From assembly GCF_015711605.1 (NCBI RefSeq), contig NZ_JABTEZ010000004.1, forward strand, positions 62,001 to 126,000: a stretch of 64,000 nucleotides of DNA, read 5' to 3'. Of this stretch, positions 34,326-43,074 are shown piece by piece (position 1 is the first letter of the stretch; each line of letters opens with the position of its first letter). This DNA comes from Planomonospora sp. ID67723. GTDB taxonomy: Bacteria > Actinomycetota > Actinomycetes > Streptosporangiales > Streptosporangiaceae. The notes below the pieces were generated by a model. It ran no database searches. It worked only from the letters and a program-made list of their open reading frames with translations, and was not told the origin of the DNA. The position numbers and the translations under genes are program-made.

Positions 34326-35326
34326 CGGGAGCCCTGGTTCCAGACCACCAGGGGCGGCGGTACGGCGGCGAGGATCCGGCGGACCACGTCGTCGGGGTCG
34401 AGTCCGTCGGCGAGGGCGTCGAAAGTGAGCATGAGCCGGTGGGACATCACGTCCACGGCCACGTCGCGGATGTCGTCGGGGAGCAGGTAGTCGCGGCCCC
34501 GCAGCAGGGCCAGGCCGCGTCCGGCGGCGACCAGGCCGAGCGTGGCGCGGGGGCTGACGCCGACCTCGATGCTGTCCTCCAGCTCGACCATGCCGTACTC
34601 GGCCGGGGAGCGGGTGGCCATCACCAGGCGGACGACGTAGTCGGCGACGAGCTGGTGAACCGAGACCTGGTCGGCGAGATTCTGCAGGGCGGCCAGCCGG
34701 GGCGGGTCGAGGACGGGTCTGGGGGTGGGCGGGGCGACGCTCATCCGGTGCAGGATCTCCAGTTCCTCGTGGGCGCTGGGGTGGGTGACGCGGACCCGGA
34801 ACAGGAACCGGTCACGCTGCACCTCCGGCAGGGGGTAGACGCCCTCGGACTCGATGGGGTTCTGGGTGGCCAGCACGACGAACGGCTTCGGCAGCGGGTG
34901 GGTCTGCCCGGCCAGGGTCACCTGACGCTCGGCCATGACCTCCAGCAGCGCCGACTGCACCTTGGCGGGGGCGCGGTTGATCTCGTCGGCGAGCAGGAAG
35001 TTGACGAACACCGGCCCGAGCTCGATGTCGAAGGCCTCGCGGGAGGGGTGGTAGACCCTGGTGCCCACGATGTCGCTGGGCACCAGGTCGGGAGTGAACT
35101 GGATGCGGGAGAAGGTGCCGCCCACCACGGTGGCCAGGGTGGAGGCCGCCAGGGTCTTGGCGACTCCGGGCACGCCCTCCAGCAGGCAGTGACCCCGGGC
35201 GAGCAGGGCGACGAGCAATCGCTCCACCATGTGCTCCTGGCCCACGATGACGCGCCGGACCTCGGCCAGCGTCTCGCGCAGCAGCCCGGTGTCGGTCTCG
35301 CCCGGCAGTTCTTCGGCGACGGTCAT
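34322..35326 (-). CDS. MoxR-family AAA+ ATPase, second operon
   Basis: A protein of 334 residues from the ATG at 35326; the frame extends 32 codons upstream without similarity. Walker [11 protein letters not shown], Walker B LLADEINR, sensor [19 protein letters not shown], lid [20 protein letters not shown]. First gene of a three-gene operon MoxR-DUF58-VWA, the core Bat-like layout. The protein is a typical MoxR-proper ATPase, distinct from the 25149 paralogue in linker and lid. Confidence 0.93.
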   Translation of the reverse strand: MTVAEELPGETDTGLLRETLAEVRRVIVGQEHMVERLLVALLARGHCLLEGVPGVAKTLAASTLATVVGGTFSRIQFTPDLVPSDIVGTRVYHPSREAFDIELGPVFVNFLLADEINRAPAKVQSALLEVMAERQVTLAGQTHPLPKPFVVLATQNPIESEGVYPLPEVQRDRFLFRVRVTHPSAHEELEILHRMSVAPPTPRPVLDPPRLAALQNLADQVSVHQLVADYVVRLVMATRSPAEYGMVELEDSIEVGVSPRATLGLVAAGRGLALLRGRDYLLPDDIRDVAVDVMSHRLMLTFDALADGLDPDDVVRRILAAVPPPLVVWNQGSR

Positions 35327-35430
35327 GCTGATATTCCACCAAACAAGACGCCGCCTGACGCGGCTGGTCGGATCCGGATTTCCTGTTAGTACCCACGGGA
35401 GGGGAGGTGTGATCACCGTCATGTGCTTTC

Positions 35431-36192
35431 ATGGCAGACGTGGCCAGTCCGCTCCAGTACGGTGACCCGCCCCGGCTCGGGCCCTTCGTCCTGCAGGCCC
35501 GCCTGCGGGTGGGGCCGGCGGGCCTGGTCTACCTGGGGCAGGGCCCCGACGGCCGGGCCGTCTCGGTCGCGGTGCTGACCAGGGGCGCCGCGCAGGACCC
35601 GGCGGCCCGCGACCGCTTCGTCACCGGCATCCAGGAGGCGGCGGGCCGCAGCAGGGTCCGGGGGTGGATGGCCAGGGCCACGCGGGGCCGTACGGCCCTG
35701 GCCGACGCGGCCCCGCCGGTGATCGCCATGGGGGACGGGACCGCGCCGTGGGTCGCCACGCCGTACGAACCGGACCGGGCGGGGGCCGAGCGGTTCCTGG
35801 AGCCGGTCCTGGTGCGCGGCACGCTGATCGGCGAGCGGCACGGCCCCGACTTCGCGCCGCACTGGGTGGGCGACCGGTTGCCCGCGCTGCCCGCCCCGCC
35901 CGTGAGCGCCCCGCCGGCCACCGAGACGCGTCGATCGGTGATCATCGCCGGGGTGGCGCTGACCGTCCTGCTGGTGCTGCTGGCCGTGATGCTCTGGTTG
36001 CTGCTCCGTCCGATCGAGGAGGGCGGGCGGTTCCCCCCGTCGTTGCCGGGGACGTCGTTCGAGCCGACTCCGCCTCCGGTCCCGGCGACGCCGGATCCCC
36101 GGCAGCCCACGCCCTCCCCGTCGCCCTCCGAGAGCGGGACGGGCACGCCGGGCCCGGAAGAGGGCGAGGACGACTCGGCCGGTGCGATCTGA
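35431..36192 (+). CDS. membrane protein with degenerate kinase N-lobe
   Basis: A protein of 253 residues. The first 75 residues resemble the start of actinomycete Ser/Thr kinases: DPPRLGPFVLQARLRVGPAG, LVYLGQGPDGRAVSVAVL, then DPAARDRFVTGIQEA. The glycine loop is weak, and the position of the ATP-anchoring Lys (usually V-A-V-K) reads V-A-V-L. The whole C-lobe with HRD and DFG is absent. After about residue 167 comes one span (SVIIAGVALTVLLVLLAVMLW) and a Pro/Ser/Glu-rich tail. So it cannot be an active kinase; a scaffolding or sensing role is possible. It is divergent from the second MoxR operon and could be functionally linked to it. Confidence 0.72.
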   Translation: MADVASPLQYGDPPRLGPFVLQARLRVGPAGLVYLGQGPDGRAVSVAVLTRGAAQDPAARDRFVTGIQEAAGRSRVRGWMARATRGRTALADAAPPVIAMGDGTAPWVATPYEPDRAGAERFLEPVLVRGTLIGERHGPDFAPHWVGDRLPALPAPPVSAPPATETRRSVIIAGVALTVLLVLLAVMLWLLLRPIEEGGRFPPSLPGTSFEPTPPPVPATPDPRQPTPSPSPSESGTGTPGPEEGEDDSAGAI

Positions 36193-36246
36193 GGCGGGCC
36201 GGTGAGACCGGAGCCGTGCGGTCCGCGAGGCCGGACGGAAAACGGC

Positions 36247-36277
36247 TTGAGCCTCACGTAACGTGAGTTCCTAACGT
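36247..36277 (+). promoter_or_regulatory. MerR-type promoter with 19-bp spacer, probably leaderless
   Basis: A -35 box TTGAGC (36247-36252) and a -10 box TAACGT (36272-36277) are separated by 19 bp. The spacer holds the perfect palindrome CTCACGTaACGTGAG (36253-36267). An over-long spacer filled by a dyad is the hallmark of promoters activated by MerR-family proteins. Transcription would begin about seven bases after the -10 box, at or next to the ATG at 36285, so the mRNA is probably leaderless. No MerR gene is adjacent. Confidence 0.65.
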
Positions 36278-36284
36278 CGGGCTC

Positions 36285-37184
36285 ATGGAAATCATCGTTC
36301 ACGACACTCCCCGGGCCATGCTGGAGCTGGTGGGGCTCCCCCTCGACAGGCGGGCGGACGCGCTGCGTGCCATGCTCGCCCCGATGCGCGAGGCCGTCCC
36401 GATGCCCGGCGACATCGTCGACATCCTCCACAACCAGGGCAGCGGCTTCCGGGTGGACCGCGAGGACGCCCGCTACGCGCCCGCTCTGCGCCGGCTCGTC
36501 GAGGAGGACGTCCGCGGGCAGATCGAACGCATGCTGGCGGCCGCCTGGGAAAGGCTCTCCGGCGCGGTCCCGGACATCAAGGGGCCGGACACCCTGCAGG
36601 TCATGCTCGTTCTCGGAGACCCCGACGACGCGTACCTGATGGACACCGTCGGCGGCTACTTCGGCATGGGCGGCTCACCGGGCTGGCTCTACCTGCTGGC
36701 CTGGCCGTCCGATGACGTCATCGGACGGATCGCGCACTGCGCGGTGCACGAGTTCCACCACCAGGTGCGCTACCACAACGTGGGGTGGAACCCGGCGACG
36801 GTGACGGTCGGCGAGCACGTGGTGGGCGAGGGGCTGGCCGAGGCGTTCGTGCGGGAGCTGTCCGGGCGGGAGGCGATGGGCCCGTGGTCGGCGATGGTGA
36901 CCGGTGCGGAGTTCGACCGGGCCTACGACAAGATCGTCGCGGCCGCCGGGCTGGCCGGGATGGCGAACACCCCGGCCTACGTGCTGGGCGACTCGGCCGC
37001 GCGCCGGTTCGGCCAGGAGCCCGTCGGCGTCCCCGACATGGCCGGCTACGGCGTGGGCCTGCGCATCGTCGACGCTCACCTGGCCGCCTCCGGCCTGACC
37101 GCGGCGCAGAGCACCGTGCTGTCCGGCGCGGAGATCCTGCGCTCGGCGGGGGTTCAGCGGGGGGAGACGAACCCCGACTCGTAG
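36285..37184 (+). CDS. DUF2268 putative Zn-dependent protease
   Basis: A protein of 299 residues. The zinc motif is HEFHH (CAVHEFHHQVRYHNVGW) with a downstream Glu in GEGLAEAFVRELSG, as in DUF2268 proteins, predicted gluzincin-like peptidases. Other landmarks are the N-terminal DTPRAMLELV and the ALGDSAARRFG-like segment (VLGDSAARRFGQEPVGVPDM). No signal peptide, so cytosolic. It sits directly behind the MerR-type promoter with no space for a ribosome site, consistent with leaderless translation. Its 3' end overlaps the convergent response regulator by 31 bp. Confidence 0.85.
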   Translation: MEIIVHDTPRAMLELVGLPLDRRADALRAMLAPMREAVPMPGDIVDILHNQGSGFRVDREDARYAPALRRLVEEDVRGQIERMLAAAWERLSGAVPDIKGPDTLQVMLVLGDPDDAYLMDTVGGYFGMGGSPGWLYLLAWPSDDVIGRIAHCAVHEFHHQVRYHNVGWNPATVTVGEHVVGEGLAEAFVRELSGREAMGPWSAMVTGAEFDRAYDKIVAAAGLAGMANTPAYVLGDSAARRFGQEPVGVPDMAGYGVGLRIVDAHLAASGLTAAQSTVLSGAEILRSAGVQRGETNPDS

Positions 37185-37795
37185 GCGGCGATGACGGCCT
37201 GGGTGCGGTCTCGGGCCTCTAGCTTGGCCAGCACGTTGCCGACATGGGTCTTGACCGTCTCGGTGCTGACGACCAGGTCGGCGGCGATCTCCCCGTTGGA
37301 CAGCCCCCGGGCCATCAGGCGCAGCACGTCGCCCTCCCGCGCGGTCAGCCGCTCGATGCCGGCGGAGGGCCGGGTGGCCCCGTGCCGGGCGGCGAGGGCG
37401 CGGATGGCCGAGGGGAACAGCAGCGAGTCGCCTCCGGCCACGGTGCGGACGGCCTGGACGAGGTCGTCGGGACGGGTGCGCTTGAGCAGGAAGCCGCTCG
37501 CCCCGGCGCGCAGCGCCTCGTAGACGTAGTCGTCGTTCTCGAAGGTGGTCACCACCACGACCTTGGGCGGCTCCGGCAGGGCGGCCAGCCGCCGGGTCGC
37601 CTGGATGCCGTCCACCGCGGGCATCCGCACGTCCATCAGCACCACGTCCGGCCGGTGCTCGCGCACGACGGATATGACGGCGGCCCCGTCGGCCGCCTCG
37701 CCCACCACGGCGAGGTCGGGCTCGGAGTCGATGATGATTCTGAGCCCGGCCCGGATCAGGTCCTCGTCGTCGGCGATCACCACGCGCAGCGTCAT
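37154..37795 (-). CDS. NarL/LuxR-type response regulator, orphan
   Basis: A protein of 213 residues. Receiver domain (about 1-118): acidic pair in VVIADDEDLIRAGL, phospho-acceptor Asp54 region VVLMDVRMPAVDGI, the Thr in VVVTTFENDDYVYEAL and the Lys in FLLKRTRPDDL. The LuxR HTH is at about 148-205: LTAREGDVLRLMARGLSNGE, IAADLVVSTETVKTHVGNVL. No histidine kinase is adjacent; the kinase normally paired with this class lies upstream in many genomes. DNA targets are unknown. Confidence 0.9.
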   Translation of the reverse strand: MTLRVVIADDEDLIRAGLRIIIDSEPDLAVVGEAADGAAVISVVREHRPDVVLMDVRMPAVDGIQATRRLAALPEPPKVVVVTTFENDDYVYEALRAGASGFLLKRTRPDDLVQAVRTVAGGDSLLFPSAIRALAARHGATRPSAGIERLTAREGDVLRLMARGLSNGEIAADLVVSTETVKTHVGNVLAKLEARDRTQAVIAAYESGFVSPR

Positions 37796-38000
37796 GGCCC
37801 GACCATAGAGGGCTCCCTGCCGCGCCCGGAAACCGCTCCCGCGGCCCGGGGGTTTCGGCCAGACGTTCGGAGCGGTGGCCGGCTCGCCGTCGGGAGGACG
37901 GGTGGTCCGGCTCCCGGAGGTTGCGCACCGCGGCCGTCAGGGCCAGGCTGGAGAGGAAGGAGTTTTCCAGTTTCCGCAGCGGAACCGATGAGGAGGGACC

Positions 38001-38366
38001 ATGGTTGCTACGACGCGGAACGACGCTCCTGTCGCGATCGAAGGCGGCGGTGTGGAACTGCGCATGCAGGAGGTCGGGGGAGACATGACCGTCGCGTTCG
38101 CGCGGCTTCCCAAGGGCACGGACCTGGCGCCGGCCGTCAAGGGTCTACCCGGCGATCTGTGTCAGTGCCCCCACTGGGGATACCTGTTCAAGGGGCGGCT
38201 GAAGATGAGGACGAAGCACGGAGACGAGATCTACGAGGCGGGGCAGGCGTTCTACTGGGCGCCGGGCCACGCACCGGAAGCCCTCGAGGACTGCGAGTAC
38301 ATGGACTTCTCCCCGACGAAGGAGTTCAACGAAGTCATCGACCACGTCAAATCGCAGATGGGGTGA
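38001..38366 (+). CDS. cupin-like small protein
   Basis: A protein of 121 residues, ATG seven bases behind GAGGAGGG. The sequence has a cupin-type barrel pattern: DLCQCPHWGYLFKGRLKMRT, HGDEIYEAGQAFYWAPGHAP, EALEDCEYMDFSPTKEFNEV. His residues in HWGY and GHAPE are candidate ligands. Similar small proteins occur in many actinomycetes, with no known role. A single gene, not near any metabolic partner. Confidence 0.75.
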   Translation: MVATTRNDAPVAIEGGGVELRMQEVGGDMTVAFARLPKGTDLAPAVKGLPGDLCQCPHWGYLFKGRLKMRTKHGDEIYEAGQAFYWAPGHAPEALEDCEYMDFSPTKEFNEVIDHVKSQMG

Positions 38367-38670
38367 CCTCGGGTCCCGCAGCACCCCGATCTGTCGGCCG
38401 CATGCTGCTCCCGTGGCTGCGGCATGCCTGACGGGCCGTAGGCGGCCTGATCCATCGCAATCCCGGCGCATCCCCGGAAAACACCGCCCGCCCCGACGAC
38501 CTGCGCAGCCTCGCCGCAGTCTTGGTTGAACCACTGCACGCCCGCGTCACCTACGGCGTGCATCCGGAAGCCGGCCTGCTTCAGCGGCAGGGTCGGCGGC
38601 TCCCGGTGATCGGGGTCTTTCCCGACGGGCAGCGCGACGGGCACGCCCCTCCAGCCCTGCTCCCGGCCTG

Positions 38671-40092
38671 TCACCGCCCCGCGTCCCGCCGGACATCCCC
38701 GTCCCGTCCGCTACGGCCGGGCGGCAGCATGAGGGCCGCGGCCGTGGTGGCCACCAGCATCACAGCCGCGACGCACAAGGCGACCCGCAGGCCCACGATG
38801 AACTCGCCTCGGTCCGCGACCAAGGCTCCGAAGACGGCCACGGCGAGCGCGCCGCCCGTCTGCCGGAAGGAGTTCAGGATCCCGGCGGCCGTTCCGGCCC
38901 GGTCCGCGGCGATGCCGTTCAGCAGGATGGCGGTCAGGGGAGGTACGGCGAAACCTAGGCCGAGGCCGGCCGGGATGAGCATCGCCGCGATCACTGGTCT
39001 GCTGGTTCCCTCGTCCATCCAGAGCAGGCCGGACATCGCCAGCGCGAAGATCGCTTGTCCTGCGGCGATCGGCATCCGCGGTCCGAAGCGTGCCGCAGCC
39101 CTGGCCGAGGCCAGGTTGGCCCCGGCGATCACGGTCATCATCGGCAGGAACATCAGCCCCGCGGCCATGACGGACAGGTTCAGAACGTCCTGGAAGAACA
39201 GGCTCAGCACGAACACCAGCCCGTAGAACGCGGCATTGACGGCGAAGCCGATCACGACCGAAACCGTCACCGTGCGCGAACGGAAGAGGCCGGGCGGGAC
39301 CATCGGCGCGGCGGTACGTGCCTCGATCATGATGAACACGGCCGTCGCCACCGCCGCGAGCCCCAGGCAGCCCAGCACCACGGGCCCGCCGAAGCCGTTC
39401 TCCCCTCCGTCGATCACCCCGAAGGTGAGCGCCGCGAGCGCGACGATCGCCGTGAGCTGGCCGTACGGATCGAGCGGCGTGTTACGGCGCGGCGAGCGCT
39501 CCGCTCGGGTCAGCACCGCGAGGGTGGCGATGCCGACGGGCAGGTTGACGACGAAGATCGCCCGCCAGCCCAGGGAGCTGGACAGCACCCCGCCGGCCAC
39601 CGGGCCGGCGGCAACCGCGACGGCTCCGCCAGCGGTCCACAGCGCGATGGCCCGTGCCCGTGCGGCCGCGTCCGGGAATGCCTGCCTGACGAGGGCCAGC
39701 GAGGAGGGCAGCATGATCGCCGCCGCGCTGCCCTGGATCAGGCGGGCGGCGATCAGCTCGCCCAGCCCCGGCGCCAGTGCGCAGGCCGCCGAGGCGACCG
39801 TGAAAAGCGCGACGCCGGCGCCGAACGCGCGGCTCGCCCCGATGCGATCGGAGAGTGCGCCCGCGGAAAGCAGGAGCGCGGCGAACATCAGCGTGTAGGC
39901 GTTCACGATCCATTGCAGTCCCGCCGTACCGCCGCCGAGGGCCCGCCCGATCCCGGGCAGCGCCACGTTCATCGCCATGGCGTCGAGGTTGAGCAGAAAG
40001 ATGCCCATGAACGTGGTCGCCAGGATCAGCTTCGGTGCGGCCGTGCGCTGCCGGGCATCCTGTGACGCACGGGCCGGTGGAAGAGCGGTCAT
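38671..40092 (-). CDS. MFS drug-efflux transporter (EmrB/QacA type)
   Basis: A protein of 473 residues from the ATG at 40092. About 14 spans, as in the DHA2 family: ILATTFMGIFLLNLDAMAMN (first span with the LD-x-A-x-x-N-x-A-L-P motif), AGALSDRIGASRAFGAGVAL (motif A), GSAAAIMLPSSLALVRQAFP, AVAAGPVAGGVLSSSLGWRA with motif C (G-P-x-x-G-G), FVVNLPVGI. It should be a proton-driven multidrug exporter in the cytoplasmic membrane. Divergent from an XRE regulator with which it probably forms a regulatory unit. Confidence 0.92.
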   Translation of the reverse strand: MTALPPARASQDARQRTAAPKLILATTFMGIFLLNLDAMAMNVALPGIGRALGGGTAGLQWIVNAYTLMFAALLLSAGALSDRIGASRAFGAGVALFTVASAACALAPGLGELIAARLIQGSAAAIMLPSSLALVRQAFPDAAARARAIALWTAGGAVAVAAGPVAGGVLSSSLGWRAIFVVNLPVGIATLAVLTRAERSPRRNTPLDPYGQLTAIVALAALTFGVIDGGENGFGGPVVLGCLGLAAVATAVFIMIEARTAAPMVPPGLFRSRTVTVSVVIGFAVNAAFYGLVFVLSLFFQDVLNLSVMAAGLMFLPMMTVIAGANLASARAAARFGPRMPIAAGQAIFALAMSGLLWMDEGTSRPVIAAMLIPAGLGLGFAVPPLTAILLNGIAADRAGTAAGILNSFRQTGGALAVAVFGALVADRGEFIVGLRVALCVAAVMLVATTAAALMLPPGRSGRDGDVRRDAGR

Positions 40093-40216
40093 CCGTCCAG
40101 GCTGGTGAGGCCCGCGGGGGCGGGGCAGGCCGTGATCTTCCGGGGTGCGCCATAGGGGGTGTGACAGGGCCAGGCTCCGGGCCGGACCCGTGACCATACG
40201 CTGGCAAAATGACGAC

Positions 40217-41098
40217 ATGACCGAGTTCGGGAAGTTTCTGCTGGCTCGCCGCGGCGGTATACGCCCGGCAGACGTCGGGCTGCCCGCCGGAACCGGCACA
40301 CGCCGTACGCCGGGTCTGCGCCGGGAGGAACTGGCGGCGCTGGCCGGTGTGAGCATCGACTACTACGTACGTCTGGAACGCGGCAAGGAGACCCGTCCGA
40401 GCCCTTCCGTGGTCGAGGCGCTGGCCGACGCGCTCCGCCTCGACGAGGAGGAGCGCGGCTTCCTGCGCGAGCTGGCGACGCGGGCGGCGCGGCGTGCGCC
40501 CGAGCCCCGTCCCCTGCCGTCGCGGCGGGTCCGTCCGACCGTCACGCAGCTTCTGGAGACGCTCCGGCCCAACCCGGCGTACGTCGTGAGCCGCACCAAC
40601 GACCTGCTGGCGGCCAATCCCGGCGGGCTGCGGCTGCTCCACGGCATCGCCGACTGGCCGGAGCGGCAGCGGAACACCGTCCGGTACACCTTTCTGCACC
40701 CGGCTGCCCGCGAGCTGTGGGCGGACTGGGAGCAGAAGGCCAAGGGGTGCGTCGCCCAGTTGCGGGCGATCGCCGGCAGCGATCCGGATGCCCCTGATCT
40801 CGCCTCGCTCGTAGGTGAGCTGATCGTCAAGAGTCCCGATTTCAACCGGCTCTGGGAGCGGTACGAGGTGCGCACGATCGGCGACGGCGAGAAGACGCTC
40901 CGGCACCCGGAGGTCGGCACGATGACGCTCTCGCACGAAGGGCTGTCCCTGAACCGCGCACAAGGCCAGCGCCTCATCGTCTACATGGCGCAGCCCGGCA
41001 GCCCGGACCACGACGCGATGACGCTCCTCGACCTCGCCGCCTCCGGTTCGTCCGGCGGTTCCGGCGAGACGGCGCCCGTCTCACCCTCCCGGCGATAG
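40217..41098 (+). CDS. XRE-family regulator with MmyB-like ligand domain
   Basis: A protein of 293 residues starting at the ATG at 40217. N-terminal HTH (about 5-80): GKFLLARRGGIRPADVGLPA, RRTPGLRREELAALAGVSID, YYVRLERGKETRPSPSVVEA. The C-terminal PAS-like MmyB domain (about 105-270) has YVVSRTNDLLAANPGGLRLL and LVGELIVKSPDFNRLWERYE, ending HPEVGTMTLSHEGLSL. Such proteins usually control a divergent MFS or oxidoreductase gene, here the exporter at 38671. Confidence 0.9.
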   Translation: MTEFGKFLLARRGGIRPADVGLPAGTGTRRTPGLRREELAALAGVSIDYYVRLERGKETRPSPSVVEALADALRLDEEERGFLRELATRAARRAPEPRPLPSRRVRPTVTQLLETLRPNPAYVVSRTNDLLAANPGGLRLLHGIADWPERQRNTVRYTFLHPAARELWADWEQKAKGCVAQLRAIAGSDPDAPDLASLVGELIVKSPDFNRLWERYEVRTIGDGEKTLRHPEVGTMTLSHEGLSLNRAQGQRLIVYMAQPGSPDHDAMTLLDLAASGSSGGSGETAPVSPSRR

Positions 41099-41740
41099 GG
41101 CTAAGACCTGTCCCGTGCATCTTCTCCGCAGGAGTTCCCCTGGTCACCGATGTTGGCAGGCATGGTGCACCGGGAGAGCTCACAGGTCGGCGACCGTCCG
41201 TTCGGGCGGGTCGCCCGGATGTTCTGGTCCGCCGCGCCTGACTGCCCGCTGGCCGCGGTGGCCGTTCTGCTGTCTCCTGCATGTCGGGACCGTCCGTAAA
41301 CCGTCGCAGCGGATGTCCGCCGCGGGCACCTGTTGCTGAAGCCGCCGCCGGGCGGCTCGGACAGGGCGAACGAAGGTCCGTCACTTTCACCGGGCGTTTT
41401 ACGCCCGCGTATTCGGTCCTGAACCGGTTCGCGGCACAAGGCGCCGGCCCCGCCGTTCTGCTTTCTCGTCAGCGATTGTCGCACGGTCGGAGAAACAGCG
41501 GATTACGGCTCGGTGATCGCTGAGCCCTCCCTTAATAAACATTAGATTTTTTCGTACCGCAAGCTGACGGAGGGAAGCTTTCCGGTTACAGATCACAGCA
41601 ACCGTAGATAGTTCTGGAAAATTTACGGACGGCCAGGTCGTGGCGGCAGGGGAGGGAAACGCTGACGCCCCGTTTCGGTGAACATATAGATGTCTATGCA
41701 CTACAGTCCGATTCGGGGATTTTGTGATGGTTAACGAAAT
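41099..41740. other. A/T-rich promoter region upstream of the NRPS operon
   Basis: About 640 bases with no gene seen. From 41520 to 41760 the sequence is markedly A/T-richer than the rest of the window (TTAATAAACATTAGATTTTT, GGAAAATTTACGG). It contains the small inverted repeat ATAGA-TG-TCTAT at 41686-41697, a possible operator about 45 bp before the first start codon of the operon. No pathway regulator gene is present beside the cluster, unless the XRE gene at 40217 serves that role. Confidence 0.5.
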
Positions 41741-43042
41741 ATGCTTACCATCGCTCATGTGACAAGATCGTTCTCACTTCCAAGCAAAGGCGCTCGTGAA
41801 GACGAGACAACTCTGTTCCGGCACCGCGACTTCAGGCTCCTGCTGTCCGGGGCCGCGGCGAGCCAGATCGGGACGCAAGTCACACTGGTGGCGCTGCCGC
41901 TGGTGGCCGTCCTCGGGTTGAAGGCCTCGGCCTTCGAGACCGGCCTGCTCACCGCGGCGGAGACCGCCGCGTTCCTGCTCGTCGGCCTGCCCGCGGGAGC
42001 ATGGGTCGACCGGATGCGGCGCCTGCCGGTGCTCATCAGCACCGATGCGGTACGCGCCCTGGTGATGGCCAGCGTGCCGCTGGCGGCGGTGACGGGCACG
42101 CTGACCATGGCCCAGCTCTACCTGGTCGCACTGGTCACCGGCGTCGCGACCGTTTTCTTCGACGTCGCGCACCAGAGCTACCTGCCCGCCCTGCTGCCCA
42201 AGGACCGGTTGGTGTCGGGGAACGGGGCGCTGGAGACGGTGCACTCCTGCGCGCAGGTGGCCGGTCCCGGCCTGGCCGGAGGACTGGTGCAGCTGGTCGG
42301 CGCCCCGCTCGCGATCCTGGCCGACGCGGCCAGCTACACCGTCTCCGCCCTTTTCCTCCGGCGCATCCGCACCGTCGAGACCAGCCCGGCCGCCGGCGCC
42401 GAACGCCGCTCGCTGCGCGCCGAGATCGGCGAGGGCCTGACGTTCGTGCTGCGGCACCCGCTGCTGCGGATGATCGCCCTCAGCACGGGAACGGCGAACT
42501 TCTTCTCGGCCCTCCTGCTGTCGGTGCAGACGGTCTTCCTGGTCAGAGTGCTGGGCCTGGCGCCCGGTGCCATCGGCCTGACCCTGTCGGCGGCGGCCGC
42601 CGGCGGCATCCTCGGGGCACTGGCCGCAGGGCGGATCGCCACAGGCGTCGGCCAGGCCCGCATCATCTGGCTCTCCACCCTGGTCACAGGGCCGTTCGCG
42701 CTCCTGTGGCCACTGGCCGGAACAGGTCCGGCCGCCGCGCTGTTCGCCCTCGGTTCCGCGGTCGTCTTCTTCGGCGCCGTGGTCTACAACATCGCCCAGG
42801 TCAGTTTCCGCCAGACGCTCTGCCCTCCCCGGCTGCTCGGCCGGATGAACGCCACGATGCGCTTCCTGGCCTGGGGCGCCATGCCGCTCGGCGCACTGAC
42901 CGGCGGGCTGCTCGCCCAGTCCTTCGGTGCACGCACCGCCGTCTGGGTCTGCGCCGTCGGCTTCCTGTCCGTCCCGCTGCCGCTGCTGCTCTCACCGCTG
43001 CGAGGGTTGCGTGATCTCCCCTCCGGCACGGCCGACCGGTGA
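41741..43042 (+). CDS. MFS exporter of the NRPS operon (EntS-like)
   Basis: About 433 residues; the first ATG is used, but GTG at 41759 (VTRSFSLPSK) is also possible because no clear ribosome site decides. About 12 spans with the MFS_3 pattern of enterobactin-exporter-like proteins: FRHRDFRLLLSGAAASQIGT, LVGLPAGAWVDRMRRLPVLI (motif A), AHQSYLPALLPKDRLVSGNG, VAGPGLAGGLVQLVGAPLAI, LLGRMNATMRFLAWGAMPLG. This group often exports siderophores and peptides made by the neighbouring cluster. The stop overlaps the possible upstream start of the next gene, so it leads the operon. Confidence 0.88.
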   Translation: MLTIAHVTRSFSLPSKGAREDETTLFRHRDFRLLLSGAAASQIGTQVTLVALPLVAVLGLKASAFETGLLTAAETAAFLLVGLPAGAWVDRMRRLPVLISTDAVRALVMASVPLAAVTGTLTMAQLYLVALVTGVATVFFDVAHQSYLPALLPKDRLVSGNGALETVHSCAQVAGPGLAGGLVQLVGAPLAILADAASYTVSALFLRRIRTVETSPAAGAERRSLRAEIGEGLTFVLRHPLLRMIALSTGTANFFSALLLSVQTVFLVRVLGLAPGAIGLTLSAAAAGGILGALAAGRIATGVGQARIIWLSTLVTGPFALLWPLAGTGPAAALFALGSAVVFFGAVVYNIAQVSFRQTLCPPRLLGRMNATMRFLAWGAMPLGALTGGLLAQSFGARTAVWVCAVGFLSVPLPLLLSPLRGLRDLPSGTADR

Positions 43043-43074
43043 GCGCGTACGGACGCACGCGGAAGGAGGAAATC

